A stretch of 7,155 nucleotides of DNA, taken from the NCBI GenBank assembly GCA_017552165.1, contig JAFZCF010000024.1:1-7155 (forward strand), given 5' to 3'. This document shows positions 6,494 through 7,155 of the stretch, piece after piece. A model generated the notes under the pieces. That model was not told the DNA's origin. It made no database searches and worked only from the letters and a program-made list of their open reading frames with translations. Position 1 is the stretch's first letter. Every line of letters begins with the position of its first letter. The position numbers and the translations under genes were made by a program. The stretch comes from Clostridia bacterium. Lineage in GTDB: Bacteria; Bacillota_A; Clostridia; Oscillospirales; CAG-272.

Positions 6494-6942
6494 CGCGCGA
6501 ATATACGTCTCTCTGCGCCGATCTCGAGGCGCTGATAAAGGGCGTACCCCACAAAACGGCAAACCTCTCAAACGCCGCTGCGCTGATTTTCGAGCGGCTC
6601 GGCGGGGTGAGCTGGGCGGGATTCTACCTGATCGAGGGCGACACGCTCGTGCTCGGCCCGTTTCAGGGCAGACCGGCTTGTATCGAGATAAAACCCGGCA
6701 GAGGGGTGTGTGGAACGGCGTTTTCACGCCGTGAAACCGTCGCAGTTCCCGACGTGCGGGAGTTCCGGGGGCACATAGCGTGCGACGAGAGGTCGCGCTC
6801 CGAGATCGTCGTCCCCCTTATAAAGGACGGCGTCCCCGTCGGAGTGCTCGACCTCGACAGCACCGAAACCGGAAGATTCACGGACGGGGACAGAGAAGGC
6901 CTCGAGGCCGCCGCGAAAATAATAACCGAAAACGTTTTCTGA
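6490..6942 (+). CDS. msrC: Free methionine-R-sulfoxide reductase (fRMsr, GAF domain)
   Basis: This 150-residue single GAF-domain enzyme reduces free L-methionine-R-sulfoxide to methionine, repairing oxidised amino acid in the cytoplasm. Family landmarks are NLSNAAALIFERL (25-37), WAGFYL (42-47), LGPFQGRPACIEI (55-67), GRGVCGTAF (70-78), GHIACDERSRSEIVVPL (94-110) and GVLDLDS (118-124). All three redox cysteines are present at C64, C74 and C98. Their spacing of 10 and 24 residues matches C84, C94 and C118 as I recall them from the E. coli enzyme. The ATG overlaps the nrdR stop as ATGA, and the TGA stop runs into the terminator stem. It is the last gene of the plus-strand operon. The homologue in Bacillus is called YtsP. 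Confidence 0.94.
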   Translation: MTREYTSLCADLEALIKGVPHKTANLSNAAALIFERLGGVSWAGFYLIEGDTLVLGPFQGRPACIEIKPGRGVCGTAFSRRETVAVPDVREFRGHIACDERSRSEIVVPLIKDGVPVGVLDLDSTETGRFTDGDREGLEAAAKIITENVF

Positions 6943-6964
6943 CCCGCCCCGGCGGGTCTTTTTT
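6941..6964 (+). terminator. Intrinsic terminator of the fRMsr operon
   Basis: GACCCGCC and GGCGGGTC form a perfect GC-rich inverted repeat at 6941-6958 (practically 7 pairs with a 4-base loop), followed by six T residues at 6959-6964. The first two stem bases are the last two bases of the TGA stop codon. It separates the operon from parA. Confidence 0.93.
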
Positions 6965-6969
6965 ATCGA

Positions 6970-6985
6970 CGTTTCACGTGAAACA
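6970..6985. other. parS: parS centromere site
   Basis: CGTTTCACGTGAAACA contains the perfect 14-base palindrome GTTTCACGTGAAAC (6971-6984). It matches the bacterial chromosomal parS consensus TGTTTCACGTGAAACA at 15 of 16 positions, differing only in the first base. ParB (Spo0J) loads here and spreads to form the partition complex. The site is 12 bases before the -35 of the parA promoter, so ParB binding could also repress or tune parA transcription. Confidence 0.92.
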
Positions 6986-6997
6986 TTCGATTTTCGC

Positions 6998-7026
6998 TTG
7001 ACATCCTTTGCGGGATTTGCTATAAT
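6998..7026 (+). promoter_or_regulatory. Promoter of parA
   Basis: TTGACA (6998-7003), a 17-base spacer and TATAAT (7021-7026) make a perfect consensus vegetative promoter, with a start near 7033. The short leader that follows contains TCGG and CCGA as a small possible hairpin before the ribosome binding site. Confidence 0.92.
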
Positions 7027-7050
7027 ATACAATCGGACATTAAGCCGAAA

Positions 7051-7056
7051 AAGGAG
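7051..7056 (+). promoter_or_regulatory. Ribosome binding site of parA
   Basis: AAGGAG lies 7 bases before the GTG at 7064, within an A-rich stretch. It decides the start of the truncated parA frame. Confidence 0.85.
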
Positions 7057-7063
7057 AATATCC

Positions 7064-7155
7064 GTGGGCAAGATAATAGTATTTGCCAACCAGAAGGGCG
7101 GAGTGGGAAAAACGACGTCGGCAGTCAACGTCGCCGCCTGCCTCGGCGAGCTCGG
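7064..7155 (+). CDS. parA: Chromosome partitioning ATPase ParA/Soj (N-terminal fragment, cut by window end)
   Basis: Only the first 30 codons are present. They read VGKIIVFANQKGGVGKTTSA and on through VNVAACLGEL. KGGVGKTT is the deviant Walker A motif of the ParA/MinD/Soj family, and FANQKGGVGKTTSAVN is typical of chromosomal Soj. ParA is a DNA-dependent ATPase that works with ParB on parS to separate newly copied origins. In sporulating relatives it also affects initiation and sporulation. The parS site and strong promoter just upstream agree with this. Parallel MinD or plasmid ParA proteins share the motif, but the adjacent parS favours chromosomal Soj. parB is expected immediately beyond the right edge. 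Confidence 0.93.
   Translation, partial: MGKIIVFANQKGGVGKTTSAVNVAACLGEL

Noticed and set aside
7018..7035. AT-rich TATAATATAC segment as a possible NrdR box
   Set aside because: NrdR boxes need a longer palindrome of the ACACWATATATWGTGT type. This segment lacks the flanking ACA/TGT symmetry and is explained by the parA -10 hexamer.

Overview
The window looks like chromosomal DNA from a Gram-positive bacterium, probably an uncultured clostridial lineage (Bacillota). The evidence is a GC-rich genome (about 60 % by eye) with heavy ATA isoleucine use, strong AGGAGG-type ribosome binding sites, frequent GTG starts, a HAAS/DUF4097 envelope gene pair, PepC, NrdR, and a Soj-type ParA with a canonical parS site. 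This lineage assignment is an inference. No RNA genes, insertion sequences or CRISPR arrays are visible.

Layout. Positions 2-2020 (minus strand) hold one large AT-rich gene, about 40 % GC by eye. It encodes a protein joining a phospholipase-D-type (HKD) nuclease-like domain to a P-loop ATPase that resembles superfamily 3 helicase/primase ATPases. It is compositionally foreign to its neighbours and is the best candidate here for an undescribed, possibly defence-related, system. A 67-base gap separates it from a two-gene housekeeping operon on the same strand, trmB-pepC (4075 down to 2088, 4-base overlap). The gap at 4076-4224 holds divergent promoters. The plus-strand one is a near-consensus TTGATT-17-TATAAT that drives a tightly packed operon.

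The plus-strand operon (4225-6942) is HAAS/DUF1700-like membrane protein, DUF4097-like anchored beta-repeat protein, nrdR, and free methionine-R-sulfoxide reductase. Every junction is a 4-base GTGA or ATGA overlap, so translation is probably coupled throughout. It links an envelope module, the ribonucleotide reductase repressor and an oxidative-damage repair enzyme. A strong intrinsic terminator overlaps the last stop codon.

Downstream, 6943-7063 contains a parS centromere site (15 of 16 bases of the usual consensus), then a perfect TTGACA-17-TATAAT promoter and a strong ribosome binding site for parA/soj. ParA starts at GTG 7064 and runs off the right edge. This right end is the start of a chromosome segregation locus and suggests, without proving it, that the window is near the replication origin.
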